64,000 nucleotides of DNA. It comes from Triatoma infestans (Eukaryota; Arthropoda; Insecta; Hemiptera; Reduviidae). How positions within the stretch are numbered: the stretch's first letter is position 1; the number at the start of each line of letters is the position of its first letter. The translations under genes and the position numbers were made by a program. Below the pieces are notes generated by a model, which saw nothing but the letters and a program-made list of their open reading frames with translations, was not told the DNA's origin and did no database searches. Location of the stretch: contig JAAEAF010002795.1 in the NCBI GenBank assembly GCA_011037195.1, forward strand, positions 1 through 64,000. Direction: 5' to 3'. Of this stretch, positions 22,961 to 35,300 are shown in pieces.

Positions 22961-23279
22961 GAAAGATCTAAAGTTGATGTTGTACTACAGATTTTTTATT
23001 TAGACTTATGTGTTTACCTTTATTTATTTTTCATTACTTAACTACTTTTATATTTCTTGAAATTAAAAAGATTTTATTTACATATATACAGGTACATTTT
23101 ACAGCAAGTGTTTCAGGCCGTCTGCCTGTATACACAAAACATTATACAATTGAAACTAAAATTAAAATAAATAAAATTTTACAAATTAAGGAAAAAAATA
23201 AAAAAAAACCTTAACATGAAGTGGACTCAAAGCAAAACATGCTTCAAACGCTTATGTTTGGATCTTTTATAATTCATTG

Positions 23280-24975
23280 TCTCTATATTATAATCAACAA
23301 TGGTATTAATGTGACTGTGTACGCAAGTGTACAAGATTTTATAAATTTTTCAGTTAATTTATAAACAGCAGTGGACATACTGGCAACGTCCAACACAGCA
23401 TACATATAATCAATCGCGGTCCACCTAGGAAAAGAGTCAATCAGCCTTAGACACTTATTTTGCATTCTTTGAAGTTTATGTAATTATTAGCCCAGGTGTT
23501 AGACCAGACCGGAGCAGCGTATAGTAACACAGGGCGAATATATAAATAATGTAATAATTTTTTATTATAAATATTCAGTTGCGAGTTCCTGTTGAGCAGA
23601 GAAAATAAATTACAGATAAGACCCAATGACCTATCGCTGACTGTATTTATGTGTCTAGTGAAGGTTAGTCTAGAGTCAAGAACTAGACCAAGATACTTCA
23701 CTTCCTTCTTCCAGGGAAGTGAGCTGCCGTTAATTTTAACAAATTTATTGATAACAGGCCTTCTACGTGTAAACAGAATAGCTTCAGTTTTGGCTTCACT
23801 GGGTCTTATTCTCTATTTTTTAAAATATTTAAAACTTTTTTCTAAAGCTATTCTGAAATGGTTGGTGATAGTATCATCTCTGAAGGACAATATAAAGAAA
23901 GCAGTGTGATCGGCATAGAGAGCACAACTAGCTTGACCTTTAGTTTAGTGAGGTTGTCAATATATAATTAAAAAGTGTTGGCCCCAGAACAGAGCCCTGG
24001 GGGACTCCAGCTGAAATATGTCTGAAATCTGAGGAACAACTACCAACTGTTACACTGAATTTTCTATTCTCCAAAAACTTTTCAATACATACACAAGGTA
24101 TCTCGGAACCTTATAGTTGATCATCTTATAAATTAGACCGTTATGCCATACACAGTCAAACGCCTTCTCTACATCGATTGACCCATACTGATGTGCTTAT
24201 TTAAATTGTAATTATGCTCAATAAGGTCTGTAATCTTGGCAAGTTGTGCAGTGGTGGAGTGATGAGCTCTGAATCCGAACTGTTCACAGGAAATTAGATT
24301 ATTGTCCTCAATTAATGAACCGAGTCTCTTTAGATAATACGTTCGGTAATTTTACTTAGACATGGCAGTAGCGAAATGGTGCGATAACTGCTGGGTAAGG
24401 ACAAATCTTTACTTGGTTTAGGAATTACTATTACTTTAGCAGTTTTCCACAGATTAGGAAAATATCATTACATTAAAATGTAATTAATAATTTTAGTGAA
24501 GTGTATTAAGCTTTTTTTTTTTTGAAATATTTTTAATTAGCCTGTTGCTGATACCATAATCCCGGGAGATTTATTATTTCCTAATTTAGAAATAACTGCT
24601 TTCAATTCTTTGGAACAGGTTAACTTGCAATTGGTATGTTTGTCTATAGGGCCAAAAAATTTTTTGGTAGTAGAGACTACATGGCGTGTAAAAGAAGGCA
24701 CACCGATGTCAGTGTTCATACGGTGGACACTTAAAAAAAGTCTGCTAAGATTGTGGCTTTGTGTTTAGCTGTGTATGCATAGCTGCTAAGCGCTACTGTT
24801 TGCCTGTTAGTGTGGGCATTTATGTTTAAGGAAAGTGGTGGGATATGTAGACTTTTACTTTGCACACCTTTGACTATTTTGTAAAATTTGTTATCACGAG
24901 GAGATAACTGAGAGAAAGAAAGATACGTTCATTAATGTCCTGGGACATTAGTCCCTTAAGGACAACAAAATATAT
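23280..24975 (-). pseudogene. Jockey ORF2 reverse transcriptase
   Basis: On the minus strand: DNKFYKIVKG and IPPLSLN at the start, then ISKLGNNKSPG (24,570 region) and ISAGVPQGSVLGP (near 24,000). The catalytic box reads LYADHT near 23,915, with His for the second Asp. The thumb follows as MKYLGLVLDSRLTFTRHI, YIRPVLLYAAPVWSN and NKCLRLIDSFP down to 23,283. Stops and frameshifts separate these blocks. Confidence 0.75.
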
Positions 24976-25735
24976 TCTTCTTCTTCTTCCATTGGCTCTA
25001 CGGTCCTTGAAGAACCTTGGCCTTCGCCAGAAGAATTTGCTGCCAGGCGTCTCTGTCATCCACTTTCCTTCTCCAGTGCCTTACCTCCATCTTCCCCAGA
25101 TCCTCTTCTACATCTTTTAGCCATTTTAAACGGGGCCTGCCCCGCGGTCTTTTCCCTCCGGGATGCCCTTCATAGAGCCTCTTTGCCCCCCGACTGGCAT
25201 CCATCCTGTGCAGATGCCCCAACCAGCGCAGTCTGCCTGTCTTTGCTGTGGCCACAAGATCCTCCTCCCTGTAAAGCTCTTTTAGTTCTTTATTCCTCCT
25301 TATTCGGTAAACTCCATTTTCCTGGATGGGCCCATATATCGTCCGTAACACCTTCCTTTCCCAGGTATTTACCTTTCTTTCATCCGCCTTCCTTAGGGTC
25401 CAGGTTTCGGAACCATACAAAACTACTGGTCTGAGGATCGTCCTATAAATGGTGACTTTTCCCTGCCTTGATATGCATTTATTTCGGAGTGTCGGCAACA
25501 AGGCTGCATAACATCTATTTCCAGCGTTTATTCTACTCTTAATATCCAGGCTTACGTCTAGATTAATATCAGCTGCCTAGATACTTGAAATCTTTTGTAG
25601 CCTTAAAGCGATGTTCAGCAACTTGTAAGTTGCCGAATCTCCTCAATCTTCTGGTGGTCACCATATATTTAGTCTTTTCCTCATTTATTTCTAGACCAAA
25701 TTTATACATACATTTAAATCAAATAACTCTACTCT
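24976..25735 (-). pseudogene. LINE ORF2 C-terminal fragment, inserted
   Basis: The minus strand encodes YRTILRPVVLYGSETWTLRK, ERKVLRTIYGP, RLRWLGHLHRMD and RPRGRPRLKWLKDVEEDL, and ends KAKVLQGP at 24,998. This is the common tail of endonuclease-RT LINEs of RTE-like type. A preceding part (KDFKYLG, KYMVTTRR) is visible to 25,690. It ends in a (GAA)n run and interrupts the Jockey element. Frame quality over its last 167 residues is good, so it is younger than its host. Confidence 0.65.
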
Positions 25736-25939
25736 GAGTTGCTGCCAAAATATAAGAAAAGAATCACATTACTTTTAAAACTTAAAAACAAAACCTTAGC
25801 AAAAATTAAAAGAAAAGAATTTACTACTATTTACTGTACCAGATTTTGTGACAAGTATATAATAATAATAACTATAATGACTTGATTGCAATAATAATAC
25901 TAGAAAACCAAAAAAAAGGAATAAGGAAAGCGAAGAATT

Positions 25940-26690
25940 TATAATAATAGTAAATTATCGATTAACATAACTTTCAAATAGGTGTTCATATAAGTAGTAT
26001 TTGAATGTATTGGCAGATTTGGCATGCAAATCTACCGATAAAGAATTCCATAGGCTACATGCTTTTAAATAAAATGAATTGTGATAAGTTGCGGTTCTAT
26101 GTGTAGGTGTATATAACTTAGAATCTACTTGTCGAGTAGATCTTAAGTGCAACTGTCCTTTGTTACTAAACATTGAATACAGATAGCCTGGCAATTTATT
26201 TCTTAACAGAAAATAAATAAAAGTACCCAAGAAGTATTGCCTTCTGTATTCAATATTTAGCCAGTTCAGCCGGTGGTAATAAGGTACTCCTTAGTAATAT
26301 GTTCATCTCTCCTGACACCAAAAATGAAACGAACACTAGAGTTTAAAGCTCTTTGTATCTTCGTATTCAGTTCAGAAATCAGGTCCAAATAAACAAGACA
26401 ACAGTAATGTACATGTGGGAGGACGAGAGTCTGAACCAACTGCTTTCTTAATGAAACAGGTAGAATCTCTTTATGACACTTCAGTTGAAACAAAGCTCTG
26501 TTCATTCTATTGACAACATCACCCACATGATTGTGCCAAGTTAGGGTGCTACTGAGGGTAACCACCAAGAACTTAGCAGTATCCACATAAGGAAGACCAA
26601 TGTTACAAATCTTGATCCTAGGGATATGGTCAAAATCGATGCCACTAACATATCTAGAGCTACCAACTATCATCGCCTAAGGGTGTTACT
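25940..26690 (-). pseudogene. LINE ORF2 C-terminal fragment, inserted
   Basis: The minus strand encodes DTAKFLVVTLSSTLTWHNHV, LVLPHVHYCCLVYLD, IQRALNSSVRFIFGVRRDEH and, in a second frame, RTATYHNSFYLKACSLWNSL with a stop at 25,955. This is the thumb and C-terminus of a third LINE type, with a clade I cannot name. One frameshift lies near 26,250. It sits between the two halves of the Jockey element. Confidence 0.6.
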
Positions 26691-27535
26691 CCAGGATAGG
26701 TTTCTGCAGAGCTGCAATAATTTAGAAATAAGTACAATTTGATTATTTAGAATTCCCTTCAACCAAGAGTGTCGGTGTTTAGGGGATGCTTTCTTAATTA
26801 TATTTTTAATTTTTATTAAACCTGAAATAATTCCCGGAAATTGCTGAGAATTTTTACCTATAGTTATTTTAGGAATAGATTCATTTGCGGCTTTTATTAG
26901 GACATTTTGAATGTTCTCTACCAACATGTCGATATCATTATAATGCACTGCCTGAGGATTTATACTTAATTTATTGTTCATTAGTGATCTGAATTTTTTC
27001 CAGACGCAGCTTTATAGTTATACATACACATACCTAGTGGGTAGGGTGTTAACTTTACCACCAATGCTTAAAATAACAGGGTTGTGATCTGACGAGAGGG
27101 CACAGTGGCAATCAGAAGTAATAATAGAGTTAATATTTTTTATTAGGCCGATATCAAGCACACTGGGATGAGCGCTAGAACGATCGGGAATATAAGAATA
27201 TTATCAGGCGCAGCAATCACTACATTATTTCTAATTAAATAATCAAGCAGAAACTTGCCATTTCTATTATTTGAAAAGCAATTCCATGCAACACGTTTGC
27301 AATTGAGATCTCCTACTAAAGTAACATGCGTATGCAAAGTAAACAGAGTGCGCAAATCATGACAATCTAGTTTTACAGAAGGCGGTTGGTAACTGGAAAT
27401 TAGTAAAATCTCTGTTTTGTTTAATTCAACTATACATGCTGGTAGCTGTACAAAGTAATGTTTTATATTGTTTTTAATAAATAAAGCAACACCCCTACCA
27501 CTGTCATTTTTGTAAATATTATAACCATTACTCAT
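26691..27535 (-). pseudogene. Jockey ORF2 endonuclease and linker
   Basis: The minus strand reads YNIYKNDSGRGVALFIKNNI, ILLISSYQPPS and LVGDLNCKRVAWNCFSNNRN, a Jockey APE-type endonuclease with the Asp-Asn metal motif. A stop follows at 27,143. The linker up to the RT continues as NKLSINPQAVHYNDIDML down to 26,690. Confidence 0.75.
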
Positions 27536-27940
27536 TAATGTGTGCTTTTTTTTTAGTAATGTCTCACAGAGAGCTATTATGTCAATATTAAATTTGTGAG
27601 CATAACGGGATAATTCAAGAGACTTATTAACAATACTTATTTTACTGAGAAATACTTTAATAATACTTATTTTACTGAGTGAATCAGGGGCCTGCTTTAA
27701 TTGAGAAAAGACATTTATTAAATTAGAGAAGAGAATATTGATTTAATGTCATGCAAGAAGTTAAAGAGAAATCAGCAGATGAGTTGTCAGAAGGTACACT
27801 CAGGTACACCCCATGCAGAAGTGGGGTTTTTATTTGAAGATGATGAAACTGTTTTAGAAGAGAAGTTATTCACTCTGGGAGTAGAGGAACCATAGTTAGA
27901 GTTAGTTGATGCAGATGCGGCTATATTGGAGTAGCTACTT

Positions 27941-28767
27941 TTAGGTAATGAAGGAATTCAATTGAAATGAAACATCCATAAGCGACTTACTTTCTTTAGC
28001 CAATGTTGAACGATTTTTAATAAGTTTTTGAAGAATATGACAGCTCTGGTGATTCGCATGGTCATTACCACTACACTTTGCACAGATCGGTGAACTATCA
28101 GGTGGCGAGTCACAGTCTTCAATAAGATGTGGGCCCTTTCTATTTCTTACACTTTGGTTTACGATAATGACCTTCGCTATGTGATTGAAGGATTGGCACT
28201 TAAAAGACTGTGTAACTCCCGAAAAAATTTTATATCGTTCCCAGTTCACAATACAGTTGCATACATTGTTATAGCTATGACATCTTTTATATTAACTGAC
28301 TTATCGAACGTCACAATAAATATAGGAAACATAACTGTCTGACCGGTAATATCTTTTCTTTACATTTGAGTAATCTTAATGGGCGATAGATTTTTAATTT
28401 CGTCACAAGTAACGTTAGGCGGTATATTTCTTAGGACTAAAGTGTGGTTAATTTCATCAGCAGGTGTGCATGTATCATACTCAAGTTTAGCTGTCGTTAC
28501 TTCATTAATAATTTTGGTGTAATCTTCTTTACACTTAGCCAGAAATATCAACTTGCCTCCTCTAAAGTTAACGTCAAAGTCTTGCTTGCATGCCGATCGT
28601 AGAGCATTCAGAGATTCTGTATGATTTCTAAGATAGCTGTATACAATTGGAGGTATCTTCACTGACTTTTTTATAGTTGATATCTGTTGTTTATTTACTG
28701 GAGAAGAATCATCTTCGTCCATACTTTCAGCTTCTGATAGGGGTTCATACTTATTATGGGTACTCAC
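27941..28767 (-). pseudogene. Jockey ORF1 (Gag-like)
   Basis: It starts at the ATG at 28,767 with an acidic N-terminus (SEAESMDEDDSSP), then KIPPIVYSYLRNHTESLNAL, VNFRGGKLIFLAKCKEDY and TLVLRNIPPNVTCDEI. After a frameshift near 28,370, the reading at 28,249-27,941 shows decayed zinc knuckles (FKCQSFNHIAK, SPICAKCSGNDHANHQSC). It is broken by the frameshift. Confidence 0.75.
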
Positions 28768-28770
28768 TGT

Positions 28771-29849
28771 TATCTAAATAGACTTATCCTCTTTTTTACG
28801 CTTTTACTTTCTGAATTCCAGGATTCAGACACATTATTAGAGTTGCCTGTCATAGTATCAGCGAAAAAATGCCGCTAAGTGGTATTATCTATTTGCGTCT
28901 TTTACCAAGCAAATTATCACTTCAACCAAGAGGAAAACAAGAGAAAAAAGTACATAAAGTAAAATAAATGTAGAAAAAAAAGAAAAGAAAAAATGAAATA
29001 AATGTGAACTAAATTATTACACACAAAAGTCAGCACACTACTGGGTTTTATATTTTTATTTTATACTCATACCTTGAGTTCTCTCAGAACTTGAGAAAAT
29101 ATTTTAGTCTTTATATTAATATGTCAACTGTTTTTAGAGTATAGTTATTCGATTTTATTTTATACACTGTAACTGGGTATAAACTCTGGGTACAAATAAA
29201 TAAATAATCATCAGGGCTTAAAACTTAAAAAAAAATCTATATTAATCAATTATTCCACACAAAAAATTTTCTTATATTGTTTTAGCCCAAATGATTTAAT
29301 AATACATATTTCGAAATGTTGGCGAAAATTTGTAGTTTATTTAGACTCCTCAAACAGATCTGCAGTGTTTCAATAATGCTGCTCAAAACCAATACATACA
29401 TATATAGTTATAATTTTTGTATATGTTTACCTTATAAAATGCGGTAAACCTACAAAGGTAAACACAAGTTTACTTTACATGAAACATTTTCCTAGAATAG
29501 TTGTTTTTAGAGATGACTGTGAGCTAGTGGAACGTTGGGCATCCCTCAATAGTGTCTTATTTCTACAATTCAGGGTACCATCAGCAGATGGAAATTGAGA
29601 GTCTCCCGACAATGAATACAAAAAAAAATTCCTTAAAAGAGAATAGCAATGGGAAAATTTTTGTGCGATTTTAAGCAATCTTTTTTATTTTTTGCTCCTT
29701 ATTTATTTCATTTATTTATAATTTATTTTTTCTTTAATTGTTAAATTATTGCGTATTTATGGAGCAGAGATATTTTATTTGAGAATAGAAAAGAAAGCTG
29801 TGTTTCAATGATTTTATTGGCAACCCAGTTAAAGCTCATTTCCTTAAAA
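28771..29849. other. AT-rich non-coding stretch
   Basis: I see no gene or recognisable element. Confidence 0.4.
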
Positions 29850-30250
29850 ATTGTTCATGTTATTTGGAACAAATTACCTTTTTAATCTCATTTTGAACAG
29901 CAATTCGGACCAACTCATACTCATTGTACAGCTGGTTCTGGTACGTCCTATTTTAGTACATTGTTCTACTGTCTGGTCAGCTATCAGAAAATGTATGTTG
30001 ATGATATCGAAGCTATACAAAAAGGATTTCCAAGTCTTCTTTGGTATCGGAAGACTGGACTTACTTAGACGTACCGTACGATCTGATCATGGAAACTACT
30101 GAAATTCTCGGACTATATTACTCTATGAGACGACGCTGATCTGACTTTCATTTATAAACTCTTACACAACCAAATTGAGTCTTATTTCTTCGTACATTTT
30201 GAACAATTTGAACCAAACTATTAAACAACTTGAAACGTTGCGTTGTAGCT
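29850..30250 (+). pseudogene. LINE ORF2 C-terminal fragment
   Basis: The frame reads LVLVRPILVHCSTVWSAIRK and KDFQVFFGIGRLDLLRR, followed in another frame by the ADLTFIYKLLHN block shared with 22,700. It is a decayed CR1/L2-like LINE tail of the same family as the 22.7-kb copy. Confidence 0.55.
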
Positions 30251-32181
30251 AGATTTGGCTTTCTCTTGAGCCCCTTAAAAGAGAGTTATCTCCTAATGAA
30301 TGTTCTTTAAAATGATGTATAATACAGAGGACTGAAGCTATATTCCAAACCAGTTTTAAATACCATTCATGATAACCTGAAAACAGTTCCATTCCGCGTT
30401 GTAGGAAATACCAAAAATGTCATGTTCTGAGTTAATGAGCAAAAATCTGGATGGGAACTCTAAAAAACAATTTGACTAAGGCAATTAGGAAAAGATACGA
30501 ATCCTGAAGATAAGTTATTCACACAAGTGAGGAGCAACACTGCGACCTGGTTAGGGGATTTGAATAAAATATCAAGTCCATATTGCGCGAATGATTTCAT
30601 TAAATTATCGGTTACTCCCATTGCGGAAGATATGATAAATCGACCATTTCAGTTACGGTAGGTAATTAATGTTATAAAGAAGATAGCGAATACATCATCT
30701 GAGATCGATAATGTTCACTGTCGATAATAAGTACTGTCAAAAATGAGGCGGGCAATGCTGAGCTGGGGTTTCAAGTTCTGTTTATAGCGCTCTCATCACA
30801 ATATTTAGAAGGAGACGCATCCCGAAAATCTGTTCAGTTAGGCCCAATTGAGATCTCATATGTAAAACCTGCAAAGTTTTAGGATGTATCGATCATAAAT
30901 TGAAATGGAAGCTTCATATTGACAGTCGCGAAAAGCTGCGAAAGCTCTAAATGTCTCAAGGTACGAGATAAAATGGTAAAACTTTTCTCAGCAGTGCCAA
31001 ACAAAAAACAAGCAGATGATAGCATAGCTCAGAAGAAAAACATCATGTTTTTATTCAAATCCTATCCACTGATCTAATTCATGAATCTCCGAAGAAAGAA
31101 CCTTATTCTCTAGGTCACAACAAAGAAAACATTACAGATATAATACAATAATATTTAATTATTACTAAAATGATAATTAACAATATAATTACAAAAAAAA
31201 AAAACAAAGGAAGGCCTTTTATAAGGAACTTTATTTACATAAACTTGTTTACTTTTTCTTTAATTTTTTCTAGTTTATTTATTTAATACTTTTAATTTTG
31301 TTGCCCTAGATGCAAGCTTTTAATTTTTAAAATAAGAATAAAAAATCATGAGGAATGGAGTGACTTAATCACAGGAAATCAGGAAGGAGTGTAGGAAAAG
31401 TAATATTCCATAAATGCATTTTTAAACTTCAAAATGATACAATAAACCTTTATTGGCGCGTTGCCGGAATATAGCCCACCCGAATGTTCAATCTAAATCT
31501 AACTGACAAAAGTGGCAGGAAAAAAATAACATGAAAATATTGAGCTGACTTTAAAACATACATTAGCGGACTATGGGGGATCCACACCACATAACTCATC
31601 ATGACCAAAAAAAATCGCTATTTCATTTACTTACAGAATTTAAAATATTATATTTTATTCACAAAATTAAATGATCTGAAATAAATACATGGGGATATTT
31701 TTATATTTAAAGTCGGAATAATAATAAAAATTAAGAAAAACATTAAATTATTTTATATAGCAATCGATGAAACTTAATAGATCATAAAATATATAAACAT
31801 TTAATTTTTTCATACCAATTTAGATATTCTCGCAATTTAAATTAAACCTAATATTAAACCAAATAAATTAATAAAGTAACTAGAGACAACCTCTAGTTAT
31901 CTGACCTCGCTGGTTTTAAAATAATACAATAGAATAATAAAAACAAATTTATCAGAAGGTCTATATATATATATTACACAACTGTAAATTCACATTTTCA
32001 TATAAAAGATTTGGTTATAATTTTAAAAACATTAACTTTTTAGTTTAAGAGTGACAGAAGATTAACTGTAAAGCAAAAGCGTTCAATTAAAAACAGTTTT
32101 AAAATATTTTTCAAAATATTAAATATCACATACTATAAAAATGCTATTTATATTAGTTATTATTATATTCATCTCTTTTCT
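30251..32181. other. Non-coding stretch, INCENP 3' flank
   Basis: I see no gene. Positions 31,455-31,482 repeat the LINE 3' end found at 10,485 ('tgccggaatatagcccaccc'). The INCENP 3' UTR must lie directly left of 32,182. A TTTATT on the plus strand (AATAAA on the minus) near 31,652 is one possible poly(A) signal, but several AT-rich alternatives exist. Confidence 0.35.
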
Positions 32182-32357
32182 TTAAGCAATACGAGGTGGA
32201 GACCTCCAAACAGCGCTAGAAGTGCGAACCCTGTACCGCGTATATTTTCCAAAGAATACTCTTAAGTCTGGTGACACACTTGGACAAACCAAATATTGAG
32301 AGATGAGACTGCGATGAACATAACCCTGAGCGGCCAAATTGTGCCACCTTTCAGTTT
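32182..32357 (-). CDS. INCENP coding exon 14, IN-box second half and stop (residues 840-897)
   Basis: It encodes WHNLAAQGYVHRSLISQYL and then VFFGKYTRYRVRTSSAVWRS and PPRIA, with TAA at 32,184-32,182. RTSSAVW.SPP is the conserved Aurora B phosphorylation motif; the target residues fall at about T885, S886 and S887. Acceptor TTTTCAG. The protein ends 10 residues after the TSS motif, shorter than the vertebrate tail. Confidence 0.93.
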
Positions 32358-35300
32358 CTGAAAATAATAATAATAAATTACAGGTATTTATTTATCGTCG
32401 TAGCATGCATATCCTTTTGTTCTTGACCAGTTTCGGATTTTCATATCGTAAGAGCAAATTCAACAAGTCACTTCAACGCACTGTTACACTCACTAAATTG
32501 AACCCAACAGGTGAGAGTGTAACAGAAACACTGCGTTGAAGTGACTTCTCTCCAAGAACTTGGTGAATTTGCTCTGGCGATGGAATGAAAATCCGAAACT
32601 GGTCAGGAACAACAGGAATATACATGCTACGATGGATAAAATACCAGATGTTATCCAGCATTGTGGACCCATCTACATATTCAATTATAATACAATTATG
32701 AAAACAATTTAACTCAGCTATGACACTTACTACGAGCCCAATGGGGTATCACTTTCCTAGGATGGTCTTCGTCTTCTGAATCTTCAATTCTCAAATCTTC
32801 TATGCCATAGTTTTCTTCATCTTTTAAAGGCAGTGGTTCTCTTTCAATCTTGTGCGGCGTAATGTCGTATGAACTAGAGTCTGTAGTCTTCATGGAAAAA
32901 CCATGGATTAATTTATAAAGTCTGAAGATATAAATGATATAAATGGGGGCAGCCATGTGGTTTTTCGGGTGCTTATTTTACACACAGAGATAACTACGTT
33001 TACAAGTAGAGATGATATAAATAAGCAGGAATGAGTTATATATTTAATCAAAAATTATAAAGGTTATTTTAGTAATGGAACTACTATATGAATATGTACA
33101 TTCGTGTATTAACAATTTATTTCATACGTCTACGATAGAAATTGAGTTTTTACTTTCTCTTACTGTTCAATGAGGAAACTTCTTGTCAAATATTCGAGAT
33201 TCTCCTTTTATCGAAAAGTCATTTTCGAAGCCTCATTGAATATGAAAAATAGTTTTGGCGAATTGTTTATATGTTGTAGACTGTGTGAACAGTCTAACTC
33301 AATAACGAAAAATAGCAGGAAGTTCAAATGTGTATTCCACTTGTTTTTACCGGGATTACACCAAAGTTTCGATCAAAATTCTTCAACTGCAATTTATTGA
33401 ACATTTTTTAGTTTTTCGTGATTTTTTTTGTTAAGAGTTAACGAAATATTTTTTTATTTGAAACATTATTCTATAAAAATTAATTTTAGGGGGTTCGTGA
33501 GGATCCTTATTATTAAAGCTTTAGGATTATTGTCAATAAATTAATCATAACAATACCCCTCTGATCTTAATAAAGATTTTCTTAAAACTCTTAAAAAAAG
33601 AAGCGCAATATACTTTGCCGTTTTCTATCCCATTATTACTGGCCCTTAATATCATGATGTTTGTGTTATAGCTAGTTTTACAAATATTTGGCTTGATATT
33701 TATTTAGATATTTAGTTTGAAGCAATAATCTTTAAAGTATATATTTGTGACGGAAATAAATTATTGAAAATTAATATTTACTTACCTGATTATGTTTATT
33801 TACTACAGGTTTCTGAACAGGTTTACGATTTTTTGAGGCTTCCTTAGCCCTAAAAAAAAAAAAAATTATTTCAATCCTTTCTGCTTTTTTTCCCCAGTTT
33901 TTTCTCGGCTAATTCAATAGTTGTAAAAAAAAATATCCCTATATACGCCAAGGATTCCTTAATGGATTAAGCAACCATTTTTGAGAAAATCGATCACAAA
34001 AGCATTGTCAACTTCACGATGCCGACATTTCCAGTTCCAATGCGAGGGTTATCTACCAGCGCATCTTACTCCTTACGTTAGGCACACCTATACAAAATGG
34101 AAGAATAAGCTACAACCTTCAAGCACTCAAGCCGCAAAATGGCCGCATCAAGCATCCACTAAAAGCTACTCTAAATCGTTCTACCAAATTCGGAGCTCAA
34201 GTCAATCTAGTAACAACAATAAAAGAAATTGAAAAAGCATTCAAGAGGTTACAATTATCATCCATGAAGATTCCAACTTTTAAAGAGTTAAAATAAGCAC
34301 AATTTTCAAGCAATAATCAACTGCCTTCATTCAGCTTTCTGTCAAAAGCTATTTCAATTCAAGTCCAGAGAAGTCTCTTCAAGGTAACCTAGCAAGAGCG
34401 AAACTGAGCGATGTGTTAAATGGGCGACTCTCAGGTGGATTTTGGGACTGCTTGGGAACACTAGACATACATATTTGCTCTGACCATTGGTAAACAATCA
34501 CTGGATCAGCTAAGATTTCTTAACTATTGATTAGCCACACATTGTTACCACCGTTCTTAGATTCATTATTCTCCTAGTTAGCATACCTACAATTTGTGAG
34601 TTAGTAGAGGCATGACTTTAAGCTAATCTATAATGGTGCAACAGAATAAATTTTTCGATCTCTGTCATGTCTATATAATATTTACTAAGAACCGTAATAT
34701 TTAAGTCATTTTTGCTGTACATCTCCATCCTTACTTTTGCTCAACTAGAAATAAGTCACGTCAACATTAATCTCTTTGCAAAGGATTAAATGCAATACAT
34801 CTGTCCAATAAAAGAAGACAAGAGCGAGAGGCATTTCGAAAAAAAATCATGTAATATATACCTCATTTCTTCTGTAAGTTTTCGCTGTTGTAATAATTTT
34901 TCAGCTTCTTCTTGTTGTTTTAGTTTAATTTCAGCTTGCCTCTTTTGTTCTTCTTCCTATTTAAAACAAAAAAAAAAAAATGTTTTTTACTAGGCATAAA
35001 TGTAATTATTTTTAACACAATACTTAATATAAACCGACCGGTAAGATTTTGTTTGTTTGTAGATTTTGTTGGAATTAATTATTAGAAAGTAGGAAAGAAG
35101 TACAGACAATTCTGTTAGCAAAGTCAGATGACCGAAAATATCATATCTTGTTCTGTTTTTCTGACAAACGACTTTCTTTTTTTTTTTTTACTAGTAATTA
35201 TAAACTATTCACACGAAGCACTTTTATATAAACCTCATTTTGAGGAAATTGGTGTTTTGGGGGAAATATTAAGTTAGACTTTCCTAAAGAGCCACTTCAG

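Larger units (their letters stand above)
23270..28770 (-). mobile_element. Second Jockey-clade LINE, minus strand, interrupted
   Basis: In the minus-strand reading order: ORF1 (28,767-27,941), endonuclease (27,535-27,143), linker (26,981-26,690), RT (24,975-23,280). The RT is separated from the linker by 24,976-26,690, which holds pieces of two other LINEs. Before interruption this was a near full-length Jockey element. All frames contain stops or shifts. Confidence 0.75.

Noticed and set aside
32714..32956. Single-exon reading with its own ATG (MAAPIYIIYIF...) before the IN-box
   Set aside because: The hydrophobic N-terminal part is intron sequence read in frame. The IN-box half requires the upstream exons, and the frame leaves the exon at a GTAAGT donor.
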